From: Heliocybe sulcata
Lineage: Eukaryota > Basidiomycota > Agaricomycetes > Gloeophyllales > Gloeophyllaceae
Length of the DNA: 64,000 nt
Direction: 5' to 3'
NCBI GenBank assembly: GCA_004369045.1
Contig: ML213506.1
Span: forward strand, 551,370 to 615,369
The position numbers and the translations under genes are program-made. Positions 1-12,400 of this stretch are shown one piece after another. Below the pieces are notes generated by a model. It was not told where the DNA came from. It did not search any database and saw only the letters and a list, made by a program, of their open reading frames with translations. Numbering within the stretch: the first letter of the stretch is position 1; each line of letters starts with the position of its first letter.

Positions 1-238
1 AAATTATTGTCGATGCGACGAAGAAGGTCTTGGACGAGATCAAGCCTGTCAAGGTGGGTGATTCTACGCTACACCTCGCCATCGTACTGATATACCGGAA
101 GCCATCGTAATACATTTCGTCTAGGTGTATCGTCCAAATATCGATGTATTTGATTATAGAGAAGTGCGATTTATCCCTAGAGAGTTCAATGCCGCCTCTC
201 GTGGTGCCGGCACCCCTCGACTCCCATCGTCTTCATAG
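1..238 (+). CDS. 3' end of an unrecognised protein-coding gene (partial)
   Basis: Only the last two exons lie in the window. The first runs from base 1 to 51 and ends at a GTGGGT donor; the intron is 52-124 with a CGTCTAG acceptor; the last exon runs 125-238 and stops with TAG. The visible C-terminus has about 54 residues, including VYRPNIDVFDYREVRF and a Ser-rich tail. Splice sites, phase and a hydrophilic, non-repetitive peptide argue for a real gene, but I do not recognise the family and the N-terminus lies upstream of the window. Confidence 0.6.
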
Positions 239-1271
239 AAGAAGCAATCACTTTCGCCCTGAGCTCTGTTACGATATCACATATCCGCAGGAGGAGCCCG
301 TTGATCGCTGCCTTGCTAGGCTGGACTCCCATAACCTAGACAAGATGCAGCTCGTTGGCAGCGTCTGATCCAACTGATACGTTTCGTCTAATCACCTCGT
401 ATTGCTGTGAAAGGAAGTCAGGGCCACATATTATATGCATCTGCTCCTGCGGCGGAAGCGCAGGACCAGGTTCGTCTCTGCTTAAATATCCGTCAGCAGG
501 ACATTGACGCACATTGTGTCTGACAGCGGCGGTAGTCCAACTCAGAGCAAGGTAAGCGGCAGGCCCGCGATCTGCTCCGTTTGGCCGTTGGACATCAGCA
601 AACTCTATTGGATTGTTATCGATATTCATCGTGATGTTATGGCATTAGGAAGCCCAAACTCCCGTCAAAGCACACAGTCGCCACTTTCAGGCCAAGAGAA
701 TCTCGGCTCCGGACATTAGAAGGTTACCGATATATATGTGCCGTACTGACGACCCTTACCTTGTCTTGCTTTCTTTACAGGCCGGCGTCTTCAGAGTCTA
801 TGCCGCCACCAGACATAAGCGACATCGATGTGCTGCTATTCTTCACGACCCTGACACTGTCGCTATCCTGGCCTAGTCTGTATGGCATCTGCGCGAGCTT
901 CATCGCTCCTCAGTCCTTGCAGGGAAGGCCGCTGTACCGATGAAGCTACGATACGCTCTCATGCCTTCGCCACGAACTGAATGGTGTCAGTTCATGGGAG
1001 TGGAAGCAAGATAAGTCGATTCTTGATGTGATATACCGTCCAAGAGGTGCTGTAAAACCCCTTCGCCACCACGGCCAGCTATCTTTGGGCGCGTTCTTGC
1101 TCGGGGTACGGTATTTATGGCTCATGCCTTCATTGAGTCACATGTTCATTATTCCATGGCCCTTTCACTTCACTATAACCTGCTTCTATATGATTGTCTG
1201 GAGTACTTATAGCAGACGCCGAGGTCTGCTGTTAGCCAGGTCTCCCAGCCTCCCTCCTGGCGATTCACAAG
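239..1271. other. Intergenic, promoter side of the GH17 gene
   Basis: No open frame with coherent splice sites or a recognisable domain was found on either strand. The last few hundred bases, between about 1,130 and 1,271, are CT-rich just ahead of the GH17 start and probably hold its promoter and 5' leader. Confidence 0.4.
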
Positions 1272-2726
1272 ATGCGGCTCTCACTCCGGGTCCCCGGTCT
1301 GTCTCTCGTCGTCCTTGCACTTGACTTGGTCTCTGCATTCCCTCTCGACTTCCCCAATCATGCTCTATCTCTCAGGGACAGCGTCTCCGACCTGTCATCT
1401 GACTTAGGTTTCATGTCCAGCAATCGGGGTCTCGAAGAAAGACAGGACTCTGGAGGACAGCCGGCACCGAACTGTTACCCTGCGCTTGGATTCCCCATGC
1501 CTTCCGCGCCGCCGGAGGACAATACCCAGTGGTGGTGTGATCCCACGACTGAGTACGCTTTCATGGGGTTCAGTTATGAAATCACCGATTGTAAGTGACC
1601 GACTCAATATGGTACGACGTTCGCTGTACCCAGCTCTTCCCAGGTCAAAGCCTACAGCAGCTTATCGAAGAGTTCAGAGATATACGGTACCACTTTAACT
1701 CTCGATACATTCGTCTGTATGGTTTCTGCGATAACGAGGGCTACTAGTAAGTGTACTGCACCCGATGTAGATTGGACTGACAGGGTACAATCCACAGTGA
1801 TGACGTTGTATCTGCGGCTTGGGAGAACTCTCTGGGTGTTCACGCCCTCATCTGGGTAAGCACTCAGTTGCCCTTCTCTCCATTCGCTAGGCTTATTGGC
1901 CTCGATCATGATTTAGTTCGGATTTGACGGCTCAGACATCTGGATGACGCGGCGCGATACACTCTTTGCCGCCCTTCACTCTAATCCTCTTGCTAAGTTC
2001 GTGACCCGTGGGGTGCAATTCGGCTCGGAGCCCCTCTACGACAACGTCCTTCCTCCCGACCAACTCACGGAGCAGGTCATCTTGGCAAAGCAGAACCTCA
2101 GCAGTCTGAACATTCCGGTCACGGTATCTGAGCTGGCTTATGGTTACCAAGAACGCGGGGGTGGCCAGGATGTACTGGACGCAATTGACTACATCAACAT
2201 CCACATGCTGCCCTTCTTCTCGGCGAATGCTACTACAGGTCAGCCTCCGTGCTGATGTGTTCTGATACGTTCTGATTCGATTCGTTTTAGCGAATAATGC
2301 GTGGCCGCTGGTGCTCACTGACCTTGACTGGTTCGTTGAACACGGCGACGGCAAGAAGATGTACTTTGACGAGGTGGGTATCTTGTAGCTGCTTGATCTT
2401 CTTTTCTTGAGCTCGTATTTGATTTAGAACGGCTGGCTGTCTTCCGCAACCCTTCCGAGCCAACAGCCCACTAGTCCTTACGCCGTCGCCAACGTCCAGA
2501 ACGAATACGTACGTTTTCTCTCTATCCTGCGGTGTATCCATCTTACAGCTATCACCAGGATTACTACGTCCTCCTTGATGAGCACTGCGAATATTTGAAA
2601 GCCGTAGAGGGAGGTGGAATCGGCTGGTTTGCCCACATCTACTCGGACTATATGGAGCCTGGATACGGGATCTACAACAGCTCTATGCAGCAGAAGTTCC
2701 CTTTCCATCCTAGGACGGAATGCTAA
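1272..2726 (+). CDS. Secreted glycoside hydrolase family 17 (beta-1,3-glucanase type)
   Basis: Seven exons (1272-1590, 1644-1746, 1798-1855, 1917-2238, 2291-2373, 2428-2508, 2559-2726) join in phase to 377 aa. The N-terminus has a basic start and hydrophobic core typical of a signal peptide (residues 1-23). The body follows the GH17 pattern: a GVQFGSEPL segment supplies the likely acid/base Glu (family VGNE) and YFDENGWLSS supplies the likely nucleophile (family ETGWPS). Fungal GH17 enzymes cut or transglycosylate cell-wall beta-1,3-glucan outside the cell. The start is the first ATG before the signal peptide; all introns are 47-61 nt. The spacing of both catalytic motifs fits, but similarity to Bgl2/Scw proteins looks distant, so the exact substrate is inferred. 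Confidence 0.82.
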
Positions 2727-3357
2727 CGCCCTAGGTATCCGGTTGGCTCACATTTGCTGAGGAACATATGCTTCCGCTGTGTTGTACAATATCACTATCT
2801 GGGATACCTGTGTTGTGGAAGGCGTTGCTTACTGCGAAGACGACTCTGCACTATCGAATGCTCCCATGTATAGCATCTTCATTGAGCGAGAGAATAAATG
2901 CCCTTACCACTTGTTCTGTAGATTTAGCGTTGCCGTACGGCTCTACATCTCCTTCCATCTGACATTTCCTTCTAGTGGCGTCCCAGGTTTCCAGTGACAC
3001 GCGTCCAGACAAGTTTAGATTCACATCGATGACTGACCCGAGCGCGAGCCACAAGCCAGGCGATTGTGGCTTGATGTGATTACTACTTTGGGGGCCTATT
3101 CCCACGGGATGCGCCTCTTCTAGATGCGCATTTGCCACTCTGCTCCCTTCACCGCTACCTCAACCACCCCCACCCACCACTCTGCTTATCACTTTCCACT
3201 CTTCTATCGGTGTATACACTCTCGTGTTGCACACGCCCAGGTCGACTTTCCCAGACGTCAACACTGCATTGCTCGGCACAGTGCCGCGCACGAGCCACAC
3301 CGACTGCCACAAGTGATAAACGCACTCTACCCAGCGAAGACGAAAGCACCTCTCCCA
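2727..3357. other. Intergenic spacer
   Basis: This holds the 3' side of the GH17 gene and the CT-rich leader of the next gene. The open frame that starts upstream at 3124 is in phase with the next gene but its N-terminal part is Thr/His/Pro-rich and looks like translated leader. Nothing else was supported. Confidence 0.4.
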
Positions 3358-5051
3358 ATGGACTCATCTACCAAAGAGAGCTCGACGGCTAAGGCCATCA
3401 TCGAGCCGTGGGGCCCCGACGTTCCGGAGGACGAGTTTCCCGAGTCCTATGAAAGGACGTGGTTCCCGGAGGAGCCACATCCACAGTCTGACAGTCTGGT
3501 CGCGTCTGACAGGGCGCAATGTTCTTACAAGCCAAGACGCTTTGGGTACAGGACGTCCTATAATAATCAAAGAGTCAGAACGGCTCAATCCGACAATCCT
3601 GTGCCGAGCCACACCGAACAAGAACCCGTTATGGAGGAGAAGGACGTCGGCGTCCTTCTAGATGGACGACTAACGCTGAATTATCCTCCTGTTCTCAAAT
3701 ATATTGAGGAAGTCCAGTTGAAATATGGCTTTGATTTGCCCGCCGATTTGTTGGAGACTTGTCTCCCGCCCGAGGACCCGAGGGTCTACGCTCTGATAGC
3801 GGTGTGGATGAAGAGTGAACCCGTGTGGCCGATCTGGTGGGTATTTTTTAATGCTGCCAGGAAGGACGAGACGAGGAGAATTATAGAGGCTCAAGTCCGC
3901 GGTACGTCCTTGTCCCTGGGTTAATCTGCGCTACTAACCTCAGGATTCTTGTAGAGCGGACTATTAGCTCTGGGACTTTACCTGATGACTGGGATTCCAC
4001 GCTGGTTGAGTACCATATGATAGGGCGACACAGGGTTCCTGATGAATGGCTTGTGGATGAAGCAAAGCGTGCCAACGTCCGGGAGCGTAATAGGCAGTCC
4101 AAGCGCAAGCTGAAGGATGTTGAGAGCCGTGAGGGAGACGCCGCTCCTACGGATGCAGCTGTGAAGGCCATATCCAAGCCTCAAGCAAAGAAGAGGAAGA
4201 CTGTTGGGAGAGGATCTATCAAGAAGCAACGCGAACCTCTGAAGAAGAGCCCACTTGCGGAGGAAATTGTATCAGAGGACGTGGTAGAGGATCTTCTGGC
4301 GTGCGACGACAAGATTGTCAGCACTGTGGGTGAAGAGCATGCTGCTAGTAGTGCTCACGCGCAATCCGCTGGGGCTACGGCGGCGACAGCAGAGTCTGGT
4401 CGGCTTGATACGTGCAGCCGAGCGGAAGATGCTCCATCCTTCAAGTCCGAATTCCAGCAAGCTGATGCTGCGGAAAACAAGCCTGGTGATGGCATCGTAC
4501 TCGCAGAGCCGCCCCAGGCTCTCCAGGTTGACAGGCCGTCGGTTGCGGCCACCGCAGAGTCCAGTACCGCCTTCAGCGCCTCGGGGACCAAAACCACTGC
4601 TGTGGCTTCCAAGTCGCGCCATGTGTTGAGGAAGACACGGCTGAGGCCCGTCGAGGAGGTGGGTGAAGTTGACAAAGGGGATGCGGTGAAAGCGTGGTTA
4701 TCCGGTTCCAAGGATGCGAAGGAGCCCGAGACCGAGCGTGTAGCAAAGGCGGTGACAGGAAAGGGGGAGGATGAGGAGAAGTCTCAAGATGTCTCCATTA
4801 TGCAAGACGTGGACAGGAACCTGCAACGTTCAAAGCTCACTGGTCAAACTCCGGCCAACACCCGGACAGATGGGCTCGTCGAGGAGGGCAGTGAATCCAA
4901 GGCACCTGCTGTCGCTCCTCCTGCTGACGAAACCAAACCAGTCAGGAAGCGTAGAAGTAGTGTAAAGGCGCTTGAAGCAGCTGAAGGAGCTGTGGAGGCT
5001 CCGAAGAGGAAGTCCGTCAGAAAGAAGGCGGCGACTGCTTCATCCGAATGA
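3358..5051 (+). CDS. Basic, low-complexity nuclear orphan protein
   Basis: Two exons (3358-3901 and 3955-5051) give 546 aa. The N-terminal third is ordered and aromatic, with W/F/Y clusters such as YERTWFPEEP, VYALIAVWMKSEPVWPIW and DDWDSTLVEYH, and may form a small globular domain. From about residue 225 the protein becomes Lys/Ala/Glu-rich and disordered, with several candidate nuclear localisation signals (QAKKRKTVGRGSIKKQR; KPVRKRRSSVKA; PKRKSVRKKA). The ATG at 3358 is chosen because it follows a CT-rich leader and begins the charged sequence. I do not recognise a family. A chromatin- or nucleolus-associated role is only an inference from composition. Confidence 0.7.
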
Positions 5052-6107
5052 ATGTAGTGGATTCTCTACCTTCGGTTGCAATTGCTATGCTTAGGCCTAT
5101 TCAGAATGTGAAATGATGTTTGATTCATTGATAATGTGTTTGATTAGTGCAGTGGTCTGTATCATTGATTGTTTCGCGGCAGATCCGTACCTTATATATT
5201 TTCGTATCTGAAGTCCGCATTCTTGTTATATAGAGGAAAATATATACGACTTCCCTTGTTTCATCATGCCGGAATTTGAAAGGACCCCGAGGTTGGGAAG
5301 TTGGGACGCGTCAGACGCGACGCCACAGACGCGACAAAAGCAGTCACATGATCGTGGCTAGACGTGTGACCTACATCCGGCGCGCGTGACTCTGTTACCT
5401 TCGCCATAAAAGCTCCATGAACTATCTAGTACTGTGTATGCAGACAGCCTTGGTGGTCCTGACTAGAGACTAGCTAGTACAGGCGTACACTGGTGAAGAC
5501 TCTTGGCGTCCTATTACTCGGTCCTGCGATGGTCTTCTGAGAATCTCTCGCGTTTCCTGCTCCGTAACGGACATGTTCTTGCAGCGATGTTCGTCACCAT
5601 GCAAGCCATACCGGTGCAGCCATTGATCCATATTAGGAGCGACTCCCAGCTGGTCATTAATCATTGACCTGGTCTGCATGGCTTCTTGCCCAGTTGATCT
5701 GCAAGTTGGCATACTCTTGTTCTGCGATATCGTCTATGTGTTCTAGGTATATGGAACACTGTATAGCCAGATATATAGCAGCGCACACTGAACGATGATA
5801 CGAGCTGACTGGAACATTCCATGAACCGACGCGAGTGCGTTCCCAGCTACAATTCACGCACAATTCACAGCGCTGGTTCACGCCACGCCACGGATCAATA
5901 CAACCTTCACGGCGCCGACGGGCGTGAATGGGCGATCTGCAAATCGGGATCTACCATCAGCTTCTCCAAGTGTCGTCGTCCATCTGAGGAAATTCTACTA
6001 CCCTCACCGGGTTGTGGCGTGCACATCCCCCTAATGGCAATATCCTATAAAATACGACTGCCCAGACACGTACCCATACCGTCCGGCGACGACGACGACG
6101 ACAACCC
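5052..6107. other. Intergenic, about 1 kb
   Basis: No gene was supported on either strand. Three GACGCG words (5305-5310, 5314-5319, 5328-5333), the first forming ACGCGT at 5306-5311, lie within 30 bp and could be protein-binding sites. The stretch before 6108 leads into the RRM-like gene and contains a short GAC run. Confidence 0.4.
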
Positions 6108-7580
6108 ATGGATACGACACGCAGTACGCCCTCGGAATGGGTGAACCGCTTCGTGGACATCGACTGCAACAGCTCCATACAAGAAATCCGCGAACTCTTC
6201 TCTCAATGCGGCGAAATGTACTTGCATTTCTCTGCACCCTTCTCCTTATTGACCCTCTGAATAGATACGGCATATACCCTTGGAAAAGCGACAAGAGCCC
6301 GCAACAACATTACTTTGTCGAATTTTCACAGAGCGCCAGCGTTGCCAACGCCCGCGCACTGGGAAAGCTGCATCATCACCTCAGTGTACACGCCTTGTCT
6401 ATGGTGCCCCAGCTCGTTGACCGGTGCCGCTCAGTTGCTCCCCGTTCCTCCACTCAAGAGTCTCCCGAGGTGTCGTTTGCCTCTCCGAGGCCATCGTCGC
6501 CAATGTCGTCACGAGAATCGTCGGTTGGTCCTCCTAGGAAGCGTACCAGAAGAAGCGGTGTGAAGCATAAGATCAGAGCGGCCCCCGGACTCGCACCTGC
6601 AGCGGGACTCTCAAGAATGGATAGCTCGCCTCCGCCCTTTTCTTCCAATGCGCACAAGGTTGAGACTAGCTTCAGGATTGAGCCTCGAAGGCCCGAGAAC
6701 GACAAGGAGAATGACGCGCATAGGACACGACGAAGACCATCTCTCCCTGCGCATCCGCTCATCAGCCCATCCATCCCTATCCGACTATCTCATGCGTCAT
6801 TTTCCTCGTCAGGCGCGCATATAACCGTCTTCTTCAACGGGGAGCGCGTCAGACTTGACGTGGCGACGCTCAGCAGCGACCCTCATCCCGTCGTCACGCT
6901 GCTCAAGACGGCCCAGTGCGGACGGGAAACCTGGATGATGGTAGGCGGGCATTATCGGATGCAAGGGAACCCCGCGGCCGCGCTTGCCGTCACCACGGCC
7001 ATGGTCGACGGTGCGTATTTGCATTACCTCTTATATCAACAAGCTAACAACCCTGCTTGATTATCAAGTCCTGACGTCTTCCGGGGTACCGGAGTACGAA
7101 CTGAAACCCGCGTACCTGATGCTCTCGGGATGTCACCGCGACTTGGCGAAGCAGGCTCGGGCAGGGTCGGACGAAGCTGCGGAGCAGTTCTCGCAGTCGG
7201 TGCGGTGGCTGCAGAGGGTCTACGGGCGGGACGCGCCGCCGCTCGACCCGCCTTCCATTTGCCCGCCTCTCCCTGCCAAACCCTCCCCTCCCTCGAATAC
7301 CGGCCACATTCGCATTCTGGAGCGGGAGATCGCGTGCCTGCGCGCGAGGCTGGAGGGGGCGAGGAAGATGGAGGGTGTGGTGGAGAGGAAGGATAGGGAG
7401 TTGGAGGAGATGCGGGCGCAGGTGGAGGTGGCGAGGAGGATGGAGGGGGTGGCGATGGAGAGGGTGAGGAGGGAGGTGGAGGCGAGGGAGAGGGCGGAGG
7501 AGAGGGCGGAGGAGGGGGGCGTGGTTAGAGAGGTTGTGGAGGTTTTGAGGAGGGCCGCGAGGGGGGAGGGGGTGGTTTAG
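6108..7580 (+). CDS. RRM-like and coiled-coil orphan protein
   Basis: Three exons (6108-6217, 6265-7010, 7069-7580) give 455 aa. The start at 6108 is chosen over a later in-frame ATG because the first exon completes an RRM-like fold: NRFVDID resembles RNP2 and HYFVEF resembles RNP1, separated by a helix (IQEIRELFSQCGEI), within residues 10-75. The middle is Ser/Pro/Arg-rich with a basic patch (PPRKRTRRSG). A second small ordered region, about residues 225-330, includes AHITVFFNGERVRLDV and a Trp-rich motif. The C-terminal 110 residues are a long Arg/Glu-rich coiled coil. The RRM-like domain suggests RNA binding, but no known family was recognised. Its 3' end converges on NSE4, 291 bp away. 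Confidence 0.68.
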
Positions 7581-7871
7581 GTGGTCGTGTTCTCTGGATT
7601 CAAGGTATTATCTCAGCATCAAGCATATCAAGACATTCAAGCAGCATGTTATACCCTCATCGCAATCGTCGCCGGCCGTGTACACGTGTTCAGCATCTTT
7701 TCTCTCGTCATGTCAAGATACCTCGTTCATGGACGGTTCTCGTTAAGTCCCGTATATTACTTAGTGCTGTAGATGAAGTGTAATAAGGATATATAATAAA
7801 GCAATAAGGTATGAATACAAGCTGATAGCATACAGTACGCAAGACATCCGCGCCCTTCCGTGCCGTGAGGA

Positions 7872-9165
7872 TTAACCGTACCATTTGTCGCCGATTTTGG
7901 TCTCTGCTTTTGGGCGGGTGGGGATCATGGTCTCAGTGATGTTGAACACTTCGATTGCGCGCTGCGAGGCGAGCGAGGGTAAGCAAGGGGAGCAGGGAGG
8001 GAAAGGGAGGTGCTTGCCTGCCATGTGGCCATGTCGAATTCCATGACGAGCTGTCTCTTCTTCAGACCCTCTTTGTAGTCGTCTTCTGTTGGCGGTTCGC
8101 AGAGCACTATGCACATTGTATTAGTCAACGCGCTGGGTTTACAGATGCGAACGACGTACGGATTGTGGGCTCGCCGGTCTCGGTGTCCAGCGCGCACTTG
8201 CCGTCGCGGATGAGGAAGGAGAGGTAGAAGAGGTTCTCGACGGATTGGCCAAAGTCGGTGGGGTTGACGATGAAGCGGAAGAGGTTAATGGCGGATTCTT
8301 GTTGTTCGAGGAGGCGCTCGATCTGGGGAGGGAGGTGGTGGTGAGGGGATGTGCGAGGAGGGAGGGGAGGGACGTACGGCGACGACGTTCTTGGTGGTCT
8401 CATTCTCGGAGCGGGTGATGTCTTCTTCGTTGATCTGTTGGGGCTTCGCCCTGTCCTCTTCGTTCTTCTCGAGCTTGGCGCGTTTGGAGATGTTGCGTTT
8501 CTTGGCTTCTATGGATAGCGGGCCGAGCCTGGCGCCCCGTCAATACCCTCGTTAATAGGAGCGACTTGGGGCTTGGGGTATGTAGCGCACATAAAGTCCA
8601 TCGCGGGCACCCGCCGGCTCTTCTGGAGCGCCTTGCGCGCGATCTTGTCCCAGTCTAAGGGTGCGTCTCCGTCGTCGAGGTCCTCCACGTCCGAGTCGTC
8701 GGGGAGGTCGTGCACGCGGCCGCCGGCGAAGGTGATGAGCTTGGCGATGAAGTCGTCGGTGTCGAAGGCGCCCGCGCCGGATTTCATCGCGCGCGCTTTT
8801 TGGGCGCCCATGTTGGAGGCCATGACGAGGAAGTGCGAGTCGAGGGTGGCTTCCTGGGGCGCGCGGACTGGTGCGCAGGGGAAGTAGGCGCATATTGGGA
8901 ACGGGGAGGGGACGCACCTGCGTGGAAGAGCTTGTCTGCCCTCTTGACCCTCTGCGCGAGCTCTTCGGCCGTGTAGTCATTGTGGTTCGCACCTGAACAC
9001 CGGATGTCAGCGTGGATTGCGCTGAGGAGGAGGAGGAGACGTGCCTTCGGTGTCCTTGTGCAGGTCCCGGTAGTTTCGACGCACGGCGCGCTTCTCCTCT
9101 GGGTCCTGGTCGGGGTCATACGCGCCCCGCTCGCCGACTATCTCGATGCCATCGTCGCCGTCCAT
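7872..9165 (-). CDS. NSE4: Non-SMC element 4, kleisin of the SMC5/6 complex
   Basis: Seven exons on the minus strand (9165-9045, 8992-8918, 8867-8547, 8508-8378, 8322-8160, 8106-8018, 7961-7872) give 329 aa. The family core is clear: YRDLHKDTEG and KRADKLFHA at the N-terminus, EATLDSHFLVMAS, then DWDKIARKAL, and the C-terminal Nse4 domain with NPTDFGQSVENLFYLSFLIR. Nse4 bridges the Smc5 and Smc6 heads and is needed for recombination repair and replication-fork stability in the nucleus. Two of the six introns use GC donors: GAAG/GCACGT (intron 8993-9044) and CAG/GCAAGC (intron 7962-8017, which has no usable GT). One intron is only 38 nt (8509-8546). The gene is divergent from HLTF, another repair gene. 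Confidence 0.9.
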
Positions 9166-9480
9166 GTCCTATGGAGAGATCAAGTAGAGAGGATTGATGC
9201 GGTCAAAGTGGCGGGAGATAAAGTCTATTTCGACGCGTGCGGCAAATGGGCGCGTTGTGGTGCCTTGTTTGGCCGACGCGTCGTTGACGCGTCGGCCCCG
9301 ATATTATGTCCACATTATATTGACGCGCTTCGTCTTCTGTTTGCGACGCAGACAAGCCCTTTGTTCGTGCTGATAGAGATGGTGGGACATCTTATAGAAG
9401 TAAGTACGTGGACAAGTCTGCCAGAGCGCGAACGATGAACAGAGGCAATTTTATCAGTATAGCAAAAGCTCCCGGGCAAA
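9166..9480. promoter_or_regulatory. Bidirectional NSE4/HLTF promoter with MluI cell-cycle boxes
   Basis: The 315 bp between the two start codons contain three ACGCGT words (9233-9238, 9276-9281, 9287-9292). The last two sit inside a perfect inverted repeat: arm ggccgacgcgtc at 9271-9282, spacer gtt, arm gacgcgtcggcc at 9286-9297. ACGCGT is the MCB site bound by MBF (Mbp1/Swi6 family), which drives G1/S transcription of replication and repair genes in yeasts. The palindrome lies about 105-130 bp upstream of NSE4 and 185-210 bp upstream of HLTF. The words and symmetry are seen directly; MBF control is inferred. Confidence 0.65.
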
Positions 9481-12400
9481 ATGTCACGGCCCGCCTCCTT
9501 GCAAGGGCTCGAATATCGACGCTGGCGTGCTGAGGTACGGTAGGGTGCTGAAAACAGACTATGGGGACACGGTCGAGTGGCGACACTGGTAGGCGATTGC
9601 CGTCCAGGCAGGAACGCTAAAGCCTGTATTTTCGATAGGGGATGCGTGACGCCAGCTATATTGGCTGAACTTGCGATTCTTCCTGTGGACGACGTTCCTG
9701 GTCTTAAAAGCTTAAGGTGGGTATGCAGTTCGACGTCAGACTTGATGATTGATTTATACCGTATTCCAGGATTGAGGACCAACACAGAATCAGACGTGCA
9801 GTTGCGACTCGGCGAATTGACCCGGCTGATATACCTGCTTCTGCGAAGCCACCTCCTACTCATGCAGGCCCATCCGCTGGCGGGCCAAGCCAAAAGAAGC
9901 GAAAAGCCGCTCTCAATGCGTCGCAGGCAGCTGCCGGTACTTATAGAGCGGCCGCGCCTGGCAATGCAACTCCGAGAGCAGTCGAAATTGACCTGACGCA
10001 GAACGAGGAGATCGAAGACGACGCTTCGGAAGAGGAGTCGCGGGATGAGCTGTACTGCACGATGAGCACCAGCATTGTGGGTGTGCAGTATTACAAAGGT
10101 CAGGGACCCCAGGCATGCACGCGAAACGTGAGGCTCATGGGTCGCTGTCACAGGGCTGGTTGGGCCTGGTGAAGAGGTCCGGCTGGTGAGAGAGCCGAAT
10201 AACCGATATGACAGGTACAGCGAGGCTATCTTCATTAATGAAGTTGGGATGAACATGCTTTTCGTAGGAATGCTATTCAAGTTAAGAATATCGGGGGAAC
10301 TCAGGTCGGACACATCCCTCGCCAGGTTGCATCCAATCTCGCCCCTCTTCTTGATCAAGGGCTGGTAAACGTAGAGGGCGTCATGCACGAGGGAAACCGT
10401 AAGTATCCTTTCTCCTTATAAGTTCGCCCTATCTAATATCTCCGTTCTTAGTATCCGGGTTCAGCTATTCGCTCTCAATGTGAGCCGCTCGTGTGGCCCG
10501 AGTGGATTCTGATCGACGATAGCTCTTTAGGACTCTAAAGATCTACGGCGCAGCGGACAAAAGAGCCCAACTCGAGCCCCGACTCGTCTGGGCAACTCCA
10601 GGTCGCCGAGGCTTTTCTCAACGCAACAACGCTTCAGCAGCATCCACCTCGTATCGCCCTCCAGGATCGTCTTACTCGGGCGGAATGAGTGCCGCACCCC
10701 CGCCACCCATGCCCTCCGCTTCTCAGCAACGCGGAATGACCGCAGCGCAGGTTCAAGCTCAGCAAGAGGCGGCGAGGAAGCAGCAGGAAGCATGGCAGAA
10801 GGCGCAAGAGCTTCAGCAGATGCTGAATACACTGGAGAAGGTGGACGACGAGAGCCGGAGGAGTTCATTGCTGGATACGGTTTGCTCGACTGAGGACATC
10901 ATGAGTTTGCCAGAGCATCCTAACCCTCCGGGGATCAATACTGGGGATCTCAAGGTTAATTTGTTGAAGCACCAGGTACACACGTATCCCATATTGCTGA
11001 AGTCGGGTAACTGATGCTATGTCCCCTACGTACCAGAGCCAAGCTTTGAAGTGGTGCTTGGAAAAGGAGTACCCGGTCTTGCCAAAGAAGGAGTCCGATA
11101 AGCCAGTTCAATTCTGGCAGCTCCGGAAATCTGGGGGAAGGGTAGGCTTTCTCTATGTCTATCTTGTGTTCCACGTGATTAATCCAGTCTACTCCAAGTC
11201 GTTCTACTTCAATGGTAAGGAGATTGCAGTAGGGATGTGTATTGCTCTGACTACCCCCGCTAGTCGCGACTAAGACGCCGCAAGAGGCTCCGCCTCTACT
11301 TGGACGGGGGGCTTTGGTTGCTGACAGCATGGGCTTGGTGAGCACCCTGTTCCTCTCCTTTGAATAGCCTAACCAAAAGAATCTAGGGTAAGACCCTCAC
11401 AATGCTGGCTCTCATTCTTGCCACGAAGCAGGATATAGAGCCCGAGTTCTGCCAGAGCACTCTTATAGGTCAGAGCAACACACATTGCCTGGCGTCAAGC
11501 GCTCTTCTAATACCCGAGCTCAGTTGTCCCCCTGTCCATCTTGTCCAACTGGGAGAAACAAATCCAAGACCACGTCGTCGAGGGCGCCTTGACGTACTAC
11601 GTGTACTATGGTGCGGGCCGCTCGATAAGCCCAGAGCAGTTGAAGCAGTACGATGTGGTTATTACTACCTACCAGGTCGTAACGAAGGAGCATGCCGAGT
11701 CGGGATCGCCAGGGATCACTGGCCAAAAGAGGAAGCGGTCGGAGAAGGGGTTGTTTGATGTCGCTTGGAAGGTGAGTGGCTTACTGCATGCCATTCATGG
11801 CTGGCTGAGTCTATTTGTAGAGGATCATCCTGGACGAGGGCCATAGTATTCGCAACCCTCGTACCAAGATGGCAAAGGCGGTTTGTGGGCTGAACGCTCA
11901 CCGCCGCTGGGTGCTCAGTGGGACACCTATAGTAAGTCGTATCTTACTCTGTCTTCTGGATATATATTGATTCATAATCTAGATTAATTCGCCTCGAGTA
12001 GGTCTTCCAGCCTGTCAATAACTCGGTCTGTACTCAGCAATATATAGGATCTCGGATCAATCCTCACTTTCCTGCAAATCTGCCGACCTCTGGACAATGA
12101 GGATTTCTTCAAGCGGTTGCTTCTCCGCCCTTTGAAGGACGGCAGCCCGTCCGGCGCCGAACTGCTGCGTGTAAGCGTCATAGGTCATGACCGCAAATAC
12201 TGGGCTCAACTCGTTGTCATAACAGGCACTGATGAACCAGATATGTATTCGCCGAACTAAGGAGGTGCCGATGAGATTGAATTCAAGCATGCTCGTTTGT
12301 TCTGATTATTCTTTGCTAATCAGATGCGAGACAGCCAAGGCAATTATCTTGTGCCTCTACCTCCGGTAAGCAAAGTTGCTGGAATTTTGAATTCCTGGTT

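Noticed and set aside
3124-3357. N-terminal extension of the basic nuclear orphan to the ATG at 3124
   Set aside because: The extension is Thr/His/Pro/Cys-rich and reads like a translated CT-rich leader; 3358 is a better start.
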